A stretch of 64,000 nt of DNA from RGIG4079 sp045646905 (GTDB lineage: Bacteria; Bacteroidota; Bacteroidia; Bacteroidales; Muribaculaceae). Positions 1 through 8,350 of this stretch are shown in pieces (position 1 is the first letter of the stretch; the number at the start of each line of letters is the position of its first letter). Location of the stretch: the NCBI GenBank assembly GCA_045646905.1, contig JAZRLP010000022.1, positions 62,001 through 126,000 on the forward strand. Reading direction: 5' to 3'. Below the pieces are notes generated by a model. That model had not been told where the DNA came from. It saw only the letters and a list, made by a program, of their open reading frames with translations, and made no database searches. The position numbers and the translations under genes were made by a program.

Positions 1-322
1 ACACAGTATCGCCTGCTTGCCATGCTGCGATTTTATCTTGGTTTGACTTTGAATAGTCAAACTCTTTGTTCTCGCCGTTAAGAGTTTTAATGGCGATTTT
101 TCCCGATGTATAATCACCTTGTTGAGCAATACCCACCACTACCATTTCGTGGTTGTGGCCTTCGCAAGCATCGCCATGAGCATGTTCGTGTTCATGATTG
201 TGCTCGGTGCATGCAGTTGTGTCGTGAGCGCCTTCGGCAGCGTTTTTGTCGCTGCCTGAAGATGCACATGATGTTATGGCAATCGCAATAGCTGCGATGC
301 TGAATAATTTAAATACTTTCAT
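1..322 (-). CDS. His-rich lipoprotein, C-terminus outside window
   Basis: Reading the minus strand from the ATG at 322 gives a protein that starts MKVFKLFSIAAIAIAITSC, a lipoprotein signal peptide with the modified Cys at residue 19. It is followed by a low-complexity Asp/Glu/His segment (HNHEHEHAHGD) and a globular part that continues past base 1. The histidine cluster could bind Zn, Ni or Cu at the cell surface, but that is inference from composition only. The start overlaps the TAA of the upstream lipoprotein gene by one base (TAATG), so the two are probably one transcript with coupled translation. The family was not recognised. Confidence 0.75.
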   Translation of the reverse strand, partial: MKVFKLFSIAAIAIAITSCASSGSDKNAAEGAHDTTACTEHNHEHEHAHGDACEGHNHEMVVVGIAQQGDYTSGKIAIKTLNGENKEFDYSKSNQDKIAAWQAGDTV

Positions 323-2004
323 TAGAGGAGTGATGAAAGATTGAAATTAGTAAATTCGGGATCTTTGATAGCTTTTGCAGCGAGTGAACTGTCGAGTTTA
401 GCAGCTTGACGAAGATTGTTGATTACCAAGCTCTCGTTGTTAGTGCGAGCACCAAGTACAGCCATCAAATAATAAGATGTAGCATCGGGGGTAGTGATTG
501 ATGCAAGAGTTTTCTTTGCTTTGCTGTAATCTTTAGTTAAGATTTGTGCGAGAGCAGCATTGTTTGTTTTGCTATCGCCAAATGCTTTGGCTGCAGCCAC
601 ATTGTTGCCTGTTTTGAGGTAGTAAACACCGAGTGCTTCATTTACAGCGTCAATGCCACCAGCGTTACCCAATTGTTCGTTAGCTTTGTTGTATTCGCCG
701 TTGAGCATAGAGATGAGACCGAGGTTCATGCTTGCTTCGCTTGAAGGGTTGATGCTTGCTGCTTTTTTGAAGTTGGCAGTAGCCGAAGTGTAATCTTTAG
801 CAACAAATTGGCAAGCACCAAGGTTGTTGAATGCACGGAAGTCGTTGCCATAGATGCCAGCAGTAGTGTTGTAGATTTCAATCTTTTTGTTGTTGTCATT
901 GGTCAATGTAGCGCAGTAGAGCAATTCATCAACAGTTAATGATTTAGGATCATTTTCATAAGCTTCTTTGATTTGTTCGTCGCTTTTGCCAATTACATCA
1001 ACTGTGGCAGTGAGGCGAGAGTAACGAAGTTGAGGAAGAATTTCAACTGCAAGTTGATCAAATACCGATGACAAGTTGCGAATTTCTTTTTCACGCACTT
1101 CGGGGTCTTGATACATTGAAAGAACACTCAATATAAGTTCTTTGTCTTGGATATTGCTTTCAGCAACAAGGTTTTGGAAACCTTCCCAGTCTTGTGCAGT
1201 GAATTGAGCAGTAAGTTCGCCAAATTCAGCAATTTGTTGGTCTTTCAAGTGCTTTTCAAGATAAGCGCTTGTGTTTTTTTCGCGTTTTTCAGCGAGGTTT
1301 TTGTTGTATTCATAACCACCTTCGGGTGAAGCGTATGAAGAAATGTTGATTTCTTTAATTTGACGAGTTGAGTCGGCATTTGCGTTAGCAAGTTGTTGGT
1401 TGAATGTTTGCATTGCTTCGCTACGCAATTCTCCATCGCGAATGTTTGCTTTGTTGATAAGGAACTTGATGTCGGCCGAGTATTTTTCGTTGATTACGCG
1501 TTGGAATTTGTCGGGAGCGATAGCAGGAGTAGTGCTTTCAACGCTTGCGATAGCTGCAGTAGTGTTGATGCCTTGAGAAACTTTTACGCGAGGAAGAACA
1601 TATTGTTTCTTGCCTTGTTTTACATCAAAGTTAAGATACAATTCGGCATCTTCCATGTTTGGTTGATAATCATAAGAAACAGGGATGGTAACAGTTCCAC
1701 CATTATCGTAGCTGATAACAGGGCTATTGCCACGCACTTTCTCACCTTGATATGTATAGGCTTGTGAAGCGATTTCAGTGCCATTTACATTGAGGTAAGG
1801 GGTAACAGTAACTTCGGCGTTCTTAACAAAGATTTTAGCAGGAATTTTACCTGTAATAGTGCCAGGAACTTTTTCGCCTGAAACTTCAAGCGGATTGGGA
1901 TTGACAGAGAAATAATTGCTGTCAAATTGAGAGATTTTTTTGTTGCAACCGGTAAGAATAGTTGCGCCACCCACAAAGAGTGCAAGTAACAGTTTTTTGT
2001 TCAT
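322..2004 (-). CDS. OmpA-like domain plus TPR lipoprotein
   Basis: A 560-residue protein with a lipoprotein signal peptide (lipobox LTGC, Cys20). The N-terminal third is a beta-rich region. A middle segment contains SSYASPEGG followed by LAEKREKNTSAYL, the signature of an OmpA-type peptidoglycan-binding domain. The C-terminal ~200 residues carry TPR-like helices (for example FNNLGACQFVAKDYTSA). Bacteroidetes encode many such OmpA/TPR lipoproteins, thought to sit in the outer membrane periplasmic face and contact peptidoglycan; the precise role is unknown. It is followed, with a one-base overlap, by the His-rich lipoprotein gene. Confidence 0.8.
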   Translation of the reverse strand: MNKKLLLALFVGGATILTGCNKKISQFDSNYFSVNPNPLEVSGEKVPGTITGKIPAKIFVKNAEVTVTPYLNVNGTEIASQAYTYQGEKVRGNSPVISYDNGGTVTIPVSYDYQPNMEDAELYLNFDVKQGKKQYVLPRVKVSQGINTTAAIASVESTTPAIAPDKFQRVINEKYSADIKFLINKANIRDGELRSEAMQTFNQQLANANADSTRQIKEINISSYASPEGGYEYNKNLAEKREKNTSAYLEKHLKDQQIAEFGELTAQFTAQDWEGFQNLVAESNIQDKELILSVLSMYQDPEVREKEIRNLSSVFDQLAVEILPQLRYSRLTATVDVIGKSDEQIKEAYENDPKSLTVDELLYCATLTNDNNKKIEIYNTTAGIYGNDFRAFNNLGACQFVAKDYTSATANFKKAASINPSSEASMNLGLISMLNGEYNKANEQLGNAGGIDAVNEALGVYYLKTGNNVAAAKAFGDSKTNNAALAQILTKDYSKAKKTLASITTPDATSYYLMAVLGARTNNESLVINNLRQAAKLDSSLAAKAIKDPEFTNFNLSSLL

Positions 2005-2061
2005 TTTATTTAGTTTTAATTGTTATATATTTCTACTTTGCCTAGATATCGTAATTTGCTG

Positions 2062-2069
2062 CAAAAATA
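2062..2069 (-). promoter_or_regulatory. -7 promoter box for the OmpA/TPR lipoprotein
   Basis: The minus strand reads TATTTTTG, a full match to the Bacteroidetes -7 consensus TAnnTTTG, placed about 57 bases before the lipoprotein ATG. No convincing -33 TTG was seen. Confidence 0.45.
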
Positions 2070-2229
2070 GTAATAAAAACCGAGTTAATGCTTATTTTTT
2101 TATTAAGATGTGTCAAATTTTAAATAAATAATGTAAGAGTAATGAATAAATGAGGAATTATATTTAAATTTGTCGTTCAATTTGTGTGTTAAGCGAAATT
2201 TATTAAAACAAATTTTATACTTTTAGCCG

Positions 2230-4128
2230 ATGAGAAAGTGGCGCATAGATGATAGTTCCGAACTATATAACATCAACGGATGGGGATTGAAATATTTCTC
2301 AATCAATGAAAAAGGTCATGTGGCAGTAACGCCCAAGGAGGGGTATGCTTCGGTCGATCTTAAAGAGGTGATGGATGAGTTGCAAGTGCGCGACATCGTT
2401 TCGCCTGTATTGTTGCGTTTCCCCGATATCTTGGACAATCGCATTGAGAAAATATCTCGTTGTTTCAAGCAAGCAGCTAAAGAGTATAACTATCAAGCAC
2501 AAAACTATTTGATTTATCCCATTAAGGTGAATCAAATGCGTCCAGTAGTGGAGGAACTTGTTACCCATGGTAAAAAGTTTAATATAGGCCTTGAGGCTGG
2601 CTCTAAACCCGAGTTACATGCTGTGTTGGCTACTAATATAGCCGAAAATGCGCTTATCATTTGTAACGGTTATAAAGATGAAGACTATATTGAGTTGGCA
2701 TTATTGGCACAAAAGATGGGGCGTCGCATCTATCTTGTTGTAGAGAAACTCAATGAATTGCGACTTATCACAGAGATTGCTAAACGCATTAATATCAAGC
2801 CCAATATAGGCATTCGCATCAAGTTGTCTAGTTCAGGCTCGGGAAAATGGGAAGAGTCGGGCGGTGACCAATCAAAATTTGGTCTCAATTCAAGTGAATT
2901 GCTCGAGGCTCTTGACTTCCTTGAAAAGAATAAAATGGAGGAATGTCTCAAATTCATCCATTTCCATATAGGTAGCCAAATAACAAAAATTCGTCGCATA
3001 AAAAATGCGTTGCGTGAGGCTACTCAATTCTATGTGCAATTGTCAAAGTTGGGCTTCAATATTGAATTTGTTGATATTGGTGGAGGTCTTGGCGTTGATT
3101 ATGATGGCACTCGTAGCTCGGCAAGCGAAAGTAGCATGAACTATTCAATCCAAGAGTATGCCAACGACGCGGTTTCGGCAATTGTTGATGCTTGTGAGAA
3201 GAATAACCTAAAGCAACCCAATGTGATTACCGAGAGCGGTCGTTCATTGTCGGCTCATCACTCGGTATTGGTGTTTGAGGTGCTTGAAACTGCATCGCAA
3301 CCCATTTGGAAAGATACTGAAGAGATTGATGAAAATAGTCATGAGTTGGCTCGTGAATTATATGAAATATGGGACAAGTTAAGTCAAGCTCGTTTGTTTG
3401 AAAGCTGGCACGATGCTCTTGAAATTCGTGAAACAGCTCTCGACTTGTTTAGCTTGGGAATGCTCGACTTGCGCACACGAGCTCAAATCGAAAAACTATT
3501 CTGGTCGGTGGCGCGTGAGGTAGGAGAACTTGCAGCTACACTAAAGCATGCTCCCGATGAGTTTCGCAAAATTGCAAAGATGTTGCCCGATAAGTATTTC
3601 TGCAACTTCTCTTTGTTCCAATCTTTGCCCGACTCATGGGCTATAGACCAAGTGTTCCCCATAATGCCTATTTCTCGTTTGGACGAGCGTCCTAATCGCA
3701 CTGCTACATTACAAGATATAACATGCGACTCCGACGGAAAGATTGCAAACTTTATATCAAACCATGGTATTGCAAGTTCATTGCCAGTTCATTCATTGAA
3801 ACCCAATGAACCATACTATCTTGGTGTGTTCCTTGTGGGTGCTTATCAAGAGATTCTTGGCGACATGCACAATCTATTTGGCGACACTAACGCTGTTCAC
3901 ATTAGTGTTTACAAAGATAGATATGAGATAGATCAAGTTATTGAGGGAGAGACGGTTGCCGAAGTGCTCGACTATGTGCAATTTAATCCTAAAAAACTTG
4001 TGCGTAATGTAGAAACTTGGGTTACTGCATCAATGAAGGCCGGACGCATTACCCCCGAAGAGGGTCGTGAGTTCTTGAGCAACTATCGCTCGGGGCTTTA
4101 TGGCTACACCTATCTTGAACGCGATTAG
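2230..4128 (+). CDS. speA: Biosynthetic arginine decarboxylase
   Basis: 632 residues, the normal length for SpeA. It converts arginine to agmatine, the first step of the agmatine route to putrescine and spermidine, in the cytoplasm with PLP and Mg. The N-terminal motif YPIKVNQMR holds the PLP lysine (about K99). A TIM-barrel region contains HFHIGSQ and FVDIGGGLGVDYDG, and the C-terminal beta-domain has the SpeA pattern TLQDITCDSDG. The ATG at 2230 is preceded by TACTTTTA at 2218-2225, seven of eight matches to the -7 box, so the leader would be short. The gene is monocistronic or weakly linked to truA 93 bases downstream. Confidence 0.95.
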   Translation: MRKWRIDDSSELYNINGWGLKYFSINEKGHVAVTPKEGYASVDLKEVMDELQVRDIVSPVLLRFPDILDNRIEKISRCFKQAAKEYNYQAQNYLIYPIKVNQMRPVVEELVTHGKKFNIGLEAGSKPELHAVLATNIAENALIICNGYKDEDYIELALLAQKMGRRIYLVVEKLNELRLITEIAKRINIKPNIGIRIKLSSSGSGKWEESGGDQSKFGLNSSELLEALDFLEKNKMEECLKFIHFHIGSQITKIRRIKNALREATQFYVQLSKLGFNIEFVDIGGGLGVDYDGTRSSASESSMNYSIQEYANDAVSAIVDACEKNNLKQPNVITESGRSLSAHHSVLVFEVLETASQPIWKDTEEIDENSHELARELYEIWDKLSQARLFESWHDALEIRETALDLFSLGMLDLRTRAQIEKLFWSVAREVGELAATLKHAPDEFRKIAKMLPDKYFCNFSLFQSLPDSWAIDQVFPIMPISRLDERPNRTATLQDITCDSDGKIANFISNHGIASSLPVHSLKPNEPYYLGVFLVGAYQEILGDMHNLFGDTNAVHISVYKDRYEIDQVIEGETVAEVLDYVQFNPKKLVRNVETWVTASMKAGRITPEEGREFLSNYRSGLYGYTYLERD

Positions 4129-4221
4129 TATATAAAAGAAAAATGAATGTGGAGAAAGAATAAATAATTTTTCAGCATCCACTTTCTATGCTTCGTCCTC
4201 AATTTTAAACTCTCAATTATT

Positions 4222-4977
4222 ATGAGATATTTCATGCATCTTGCTTATCGAGGTGAACCATTTCATGGTTGGCAATCGCAGCCTAATGCTGTTTCGGTGC
4301 AATCAACCATCGAAGGGGCATTGTCAACAATTATGCGTGAACCCATCAAGATTGTGGGGGCTGGTCGCACCGATGCGGGTGTAAATGCTCACTCAATGGT
4401 TGCGCATTTTGATGTTGAAAAGCCTATCGCTAACCCCAATTCGTTGGTAAGAGGACTGAATTCCTTGATAGGACGCGATATTGCAATATACTCAATAAAA
4501 GAGGTGCATGATGATGCTCACGCTCGATTTGATGCCACCTCGCGCACATACCATTATTATGCTCATGTCGAAAAATCACCTTTCTTATATGAATTAAGTT
4601 GGCAAGCTCCTGCCACATTGGACTATGAGAAGATGAATGAAGCAGCAATGTTATTGCTTGAAACCGATGATTTTACATCGTTTGCAAAGTTGCATGCCGA
4701 TAACAAAACAAATATTTGTCGGGTGACTTATGCCAAATGGGAATCATTGGGCGATGGCCGATGGGTGTTTGTGATAACTGCCGACCGATTTTTGCGAAAT
4801 ATGGTGCGTGCAGTTGTAGGCACTCTTGTTGAGGTGGGGAGAGGGAAAATATCAATCGACGATTTCCGTCGCATAATTGCACAAAAAGACCGTTGCTCGG
4901 CAGGTACATCAATGCCGGGACACGCGTTGTTTCTCTGGAATGTAACTTATCCTTATTATAATCCTACTGCTGATTAA
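4222..4977 (+). CDS. truA: tRNA pseudouridine(38-40) synthase
   Basis: 251 residues. TruA isomerises uridines 38, 39 and 40 in the tRNA anticodon arm. The catalytic-aspartate motif GAGRTDAGVNA lies at residues 47-57 (Asp51), the second motif FLRNMVRAVVGTL near residue 193 is also typical, and the N-terminus (LAYRGEPFHGWQ) matches the family. Its last 14 bases overlap, tail to tail, the 3' end of the convergent phosphodiester glycosidase gene, so there is no room for a terminator between them. Confidence 0.95.
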   Translation: MRYFMHLAYRGEPFHGWQSQPNAVSVQSTIEGALSTIMREPIKIVGAGRTDAGVNAHSMVAHFDVEKPIANPNSLVRGLNSLIGRDIAIYSIKEVHDDAHARFDATSRTYHYYAHVEKSPFLYELSWQAPATLDYEKMNEAAMLLLETDDFTSFAKLHADNKTNICRVTYAKWESLGDGRWVFVITADRFLRNMVRAVVGTLVEVGRGKISIDDFRRIIAQKDRCSAGTSMPGHALFLWNVTYPYYNPTAD

Positions 4978-6412
4978 CTATGGGGTGGGCAACGATAACT
5001 GTAGTTGTAGCCGATAACTTCCCAAGACGCGCTGTAAGCGTGTGAGTTCCTGTTTCCTTTGCTATAAATGAATCGCCTTTTATCTTGCCTGCCTTTCTTG
5101 AACATTTGAATTTAATCCCTTTTACATTTGAATCAATAAGGATTCCATACTTGTTGTATCCATAAATGACAGGAGTATAGCTGTCGCCTTGTTTTAGCGA
5201 TGTGCGATAATTGGCAAATGCTATTGATGTAATTTCGTTATCTACAGGTGCTTTTGCTACAGCATACAACCCATTGGCAACAGTGCGTTCAACACCATCG
5301 CTGGGTACATTACAGATGCCTAAATTTTTAACATATAGTTCGCTTGAGCCACCTCCATCAAGATTTATTGCATCGTCGCATCCTACATAGCGCATGATGT
5401 CGGCCAATACTTTTGAGGTACATCCATCTGATACCTCCGACCTGCCATCAACAATCAAGATTGTGAGGTAACGGCCGCTTGCGTCATTTCCTACAGCAGT
5501 GCGAGGATGTAATCCGTTGAGGTGCTTGAGGATATCGACTGGGTCGGTAGTCTCTCCGTTGCGTAAAATTACGGGGTATCCACTCACTACCTCGGTAGGG
5601 TTTATGGTTGTACCATTGGGGAGCGCTACTGTTGTTGAAATCTCAATAATATCGCCTTTCTTTAGATAATTGATGCCTAATCCTTGGAAATCGGTACCCG
5701 ACAATACATAACCATTTGAAGGTATTGCTGTTGCTCCACCTACTTTGGGCGATGATTCAACTTTCATCTTTGTAACTTTTCCTATGGTTAAAGGATCTTT
5801 GATGGGCAATAATATAATCTCTGAAGCATTAGCAACACTATCGGTTGCAGTTCCATACATAGGAGTGTATAGAGTGAGGCTATTTGTTGATGCCACAGTA
5901 TTTATTCCCGATAGATTAGCCCTATTGTTGCCAAATGTAGCAACGCAATTTATTTTCATCTCATCCATAATGACCTGCTTGTTTGGCATCCAAGCCCATT
6001 GGGTGCGACCATTATTATCGACATAAATAGGGTTGTTACTTGATATTTGAGAGCCAATAGAGTTGCCACGGCGCATGTTAAAGAAGTCGGCATTTACCCC
6101 AAGGAAATATTGAGTCGAATCGTTGTTGTTATCCAAAGCCATCCCCGACACCTCTTGACGAGCATAGATGGTGTTCTTGGCCTTCAAAACTCTCATATCG
6201 ATGATGGGATTTGAAAGGTCGGTTGTGGTGTAAAATATATTTAAATTTTGAGCACCGGTGAGACGCAAGGACGTGAGTGTTGTGCCTGGTCCCACTGAAA
6301 TGTGATTGAGCGTGTCAACATTATAGTCTTTCCCTTGTAAAGACCAATTGGTAGCGCCAAAAGCGCTTAAAATGGGGGCAATTAAGCACACGCATAGCGA
6401 TAGCATCTTCAT
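4964..6412 (-). CDS. Secreted phosphodiester glycosidase (NAGPA-like) family protein
   Basis: Chosen start is the ATG at 6412 because it gives a clean signal peptide (MKMLSLCVCLIAPILSAFG); the frame stays open further upstream but that extension is not signal-like. The product is about 482 residues. A central region contains LIVDGRSEVSDGCT and AINLDGGGSSELY, the core motifs of the phosphodiester glycosidase family (NAGPA, DUF2233), enzymes that remove GlcNAc-1-phosphate caps or related phosphodiester sugars. The C-terminal ~100 residues resemble a bacterial Ig-like domain (SIAFANYRTSLKQGDSYTPV). It is likely periplasmic or surface exposed; the substrate is unknown. Confidence 0.85.
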   Translation of the reverse strand: MKMLSLCVCLIAPILSAFGATNWSLQGKDYNVDTLNHISVGPGTTLTSLRLTGAQNLNIFYTTTDLSNPIIDMRVLKAKNTIYARQEVSGMALDNNNDSTQYFLGVNADFFNMRRGNSIGSQISSNNPIYVDNNGRTQWAWMPNKQVIMDEMKINCVATFGNNRANLSGINTVASTNSLTLYTPMYGTATDSVANASEIILLPIKDPLTIGKVTKMKVESSPKVGGATAIPSNGYVLSGTDFQGLGINYLKKGDIIEISTTVALPNGTTINPTEVVSGYPVILRNGETTDPVDILKHLNGLHPRTAVGNDASGRYLTILIVDGRSEVSDGCTSKVLADIMRYVGCDDAINLDGGGSSELYVKNLGICNVPSDGVERTVANGLYAVAKAPVDNEITSIAFANYRTSLKQGDSYTPVIYGYNKYGILIDSNVKGIKFKCSRKAGKIKGDSFIAKETGTHTLTARLGKLSATTTVIVAHPIVNQQ

Positions 6413-6480
6413 GGCTAAATGATTAGTTAAGGTGTGAAAAATATAAATATAGTGAGATAACCCCATTATCATTCAAGAGA

Positions 6481-7410
6481 TTAACCCTTGAATGTTTTGA
6501 TGTGGCGATCTTTCTTTTCTTGGAAAATATCTTCAACTGTGATTAAAATGCCACTTTCTTCTACATCACCAAATTCATCGTTGATTGCAGTACCAAACAT
6601 TTTCATTGATGGAGATAGATTCATGTAGGCATTTACCAATGGAGGAATATTTAATCCACGTTCACGAACTGAAGTATTCAATATTTTGTAATCTTCTTTG
6701 TAATCACTACCAACAAATAACTTCTCCATTGCAGCAGTGTCAGTATTAGTCTCTAATGGCTTAATTGGAGTTACTAATGCCTCGTTGTCGGGGAAATATT
6801 TGTGAAGGAAATATAGGATCATATTGCGACATTCCGAACAATAGTCGGGATACATTGTAACTTTGCCGAAATAGTATTTGATTTCGGGGTGTACCACAGT
6901 GAGTGCGCCAAGTCCATCCCAAAGATTGTCGAGTGCGAATAGAGCTTTTGCTCCAGCTTTAGATGATTGGTACTCAAGACGCACAAAAGAACGACCAAGT
7001 TCAAGAGTGTAGGGGAGATAGTCGTTTATGAATTTAGGTGAAAAATTGAATAAGTGAGAAGTTGCAATACGAGGAGTGCCATTTTCTTCTATCTTTATAT
7101 TACGACCAGTAATGAAACGATAACCGCCGATGATGAGGTCTGCATCTGGGTCCCATACAATTAATTGTTGACAAGCAGGAGTCATCGTGTCAAATTCATC
7201 GATGTCGCACTCTTTCCCTGTGCCACCACCACCTGCACGGAAAGCGATTTCACGAAGACGGCCTATTTCGCGCATCACATTAGGCGCATTGAATGCGTCA
7301 ACAATATAAATTTTGTTGCCACCTTTATTAGTGTCGCGCAAGAAACGTTCTTCGGTTAATTCAGCTTTAATTAACTCTAATGGTATTTCGTTTATTATTG
7401 GTTGTTCCAT
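6481..7410 (-). CDS. glsB: GNAT-type N-acyltransferase for glycine/serine-glycine lipids
   Basis: About 309 residues from the ATG at 7410; an in-frame TTG at 7434 exists but gives an unlikely N-terminus. The protein has the hemolysin/OlsB-like acyltransferase pattern (EIGRLREIAFR, GTGKECDIDEFDT, LIIGGYRF, LELGRSFVR). In Bacteroides thetaiotaomicron GlsB N-acylates glycine using acyl-ACP as the first step of glycine lipid synthesis, and GlsA then adds the second acyl chain. Here the next gene upstream in the same operon is the GlsA homolog, 33 bases away, which supports the assignment. Confidence 0.88.
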   Translation of the reverse strand: MEQPIINEIPLELIKAELTEERFLRDTNKGGNKIYIVDAFNAPNVMREIGRLREIAFRAGGGGTGKECDIDEFDTMTPACQQLIVWDPDADLIIGGYRFITGRNIKIEENGTPRIATSHLFNFSPKFINDYLPYTLELGRSFVRLEYQSSKAGAKALFALDNLWDGLGALTVVHPEIKYYFGKVTMYPDYCSECRNMILYFLHKYFPDNEALVTPIKPLETNTDTAAMEKLFVGSDYKEDYKILNTSVRERGLNIPPLVNAYMNLSPSMKMFGTAINDEFGDVEESGILITVEDIFQEKKDRHIKTFKG

Positions 7411-7443
7411 CGTTAATTGATTGTTTAGTCGCAATATAGCGAA

Positions 7444-8283
7444 TTATTGTTTTAGTTTATAGACTATTTCTCTAATTTCGTCAGTCTTGTCTTGGGTTGT
7501 CTTACCATTTTCGGGCTTGAGCGACTGCCATGAAATAGTCTTGCCTATTGTTATTGTGTAGTTAGCATTTTCACTGTTTACCATTTCGCGAGGGAGGTAA
7601 ATCATTTCTATATTAAACTTTATGCCTAAATTCTTGCGACGTTTTGCAAAGTTATAGAATGAAGGAGAGTTTTCTCCGCCAAAGAACATCGGAATGACAT
7701 CACGTTGATGTTCAATGCATTTGTTTACAAACATTTTTTGCCATTTAAGGTCGGCAATGCCACCATCTTTGCTACGACGCGATACTAATCCCGCTGGGAA
7801 TATTATTATAGGGTCATTCCCCTTGAATGCTTCTTCAATAGCTCTGAATGATTGGCGACTTTGCTTTCCATGTTTGTTGATAGGGAGGAACACTCCATGC
7901 AATGGTTTTAAAACCATCAAAATGTCGTTTACGATAAAATTAACTTTTCCTCCATATACTTTTGAAATATAGTCGATATAAGCAATTCCATCAAGTCCTC
8001 CAAGTGGGTGGTTTGAAACGATAACAACCCTACGATTGTCGCGCGATGGGAGATTTTCCTCTCCTTTAATTTTTACTGAGATATTGAGCTCATGCATTAA
8101 TGCTCGACAAAATTCGGCATCACGCTTATCTTGAATTTTGTCGAGTAGCTCATTCAAACGGTCTTGGCATATAGTGCGCTCAACCCAGCGAACGAGGAAT
8201 TTAGGGATGAATTTATAGTGTCGTGGCAATTTTTGTCGCAACACATCATCAACATTGATTTTTAGGGCTTTTTGCTGATTCAT
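7444..8283 (-). CDS. glsA: PlsC-like O-acyltransferase for glycine lipids
   Basis: 279 residues with a PlsC-family acyltransferase core: SNHPLGGLDG at residues 90-99 is the catalytic His/Asp block, and IIIFPAGLVSRR is the glycerophosphate-type binding motif. In the GlsA role it would O-acylate the N-acyl-3-hydroxyacyl glycine made by GlsB, at the inner membrane. It is first in a two-gene operon. The ATG is four bases after the -7 box, so the mRNA is probably leaderless. Confidence 0.88.
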   Translation of the reverse strand: MNQQKALKINVDDVLRQKLPRHYKFIPKFLVRWVERTICQDRLNELLDKIQDKRDAEFCRALMHELNISVKIKGEENLPSRDNRRVVIVSNHPLGGLDGIAYIDYISKVYGGKVNFIVNDILMVLKPLHGVFLPINKHGKQSRQSFRAIEEAFKGNDPIIIFPAGLVSRRSKDGGIADLKWQKMFVNKCIEHQRDVIPMFFGGENSPSFYNFAKRRKNLGIKFNIEMIYLPREMVNSENANYTITIGKTISWQSLKPENGKTTQDKTDEIREIVYKLKQ

Positions 8284-8287
8284 TGTG

Positions 8288-8295
8288 CAAATTTA
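8288..8295 (-). promoter_or_regulatory. -7 promoter box for glsA-glsB (leaderless)
   Basis: The minus strand reads TAAATTTG then CACA then ATG. The box is a full match to TAnnTTTG and ends four bases before the glsA start, so transcription should begin at or next to the start codon. Confidence 0.6.
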
Positions 8296-8338
8296 CTGAA
8301 TTTTTACTAATTATGTGGTAAAATCGGACAAAAATAAT

Positions 8339-8346
8339 TAAGTTTG
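8339..8346 (+). promoter_or_regulatory. -7 promoter box for the glycan operon (leaderless)
   Basis: The plus strand reads TAAGTTTG then CACT then ATG at 8351, in mirror-image arrangement to the glsA promoter across the same 67-base divergent gap. A leaderless or nearly leaderless mRNA is implied. Confidence 0.6.
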
Positions 8347-8350
8347 CACT

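Noticed and set aside
7432..7434. TTG as the glsB start
   Set aside because: The ATG at 7408-7410 gives a better-matching N-terminus; the eight extra residues are not supported.
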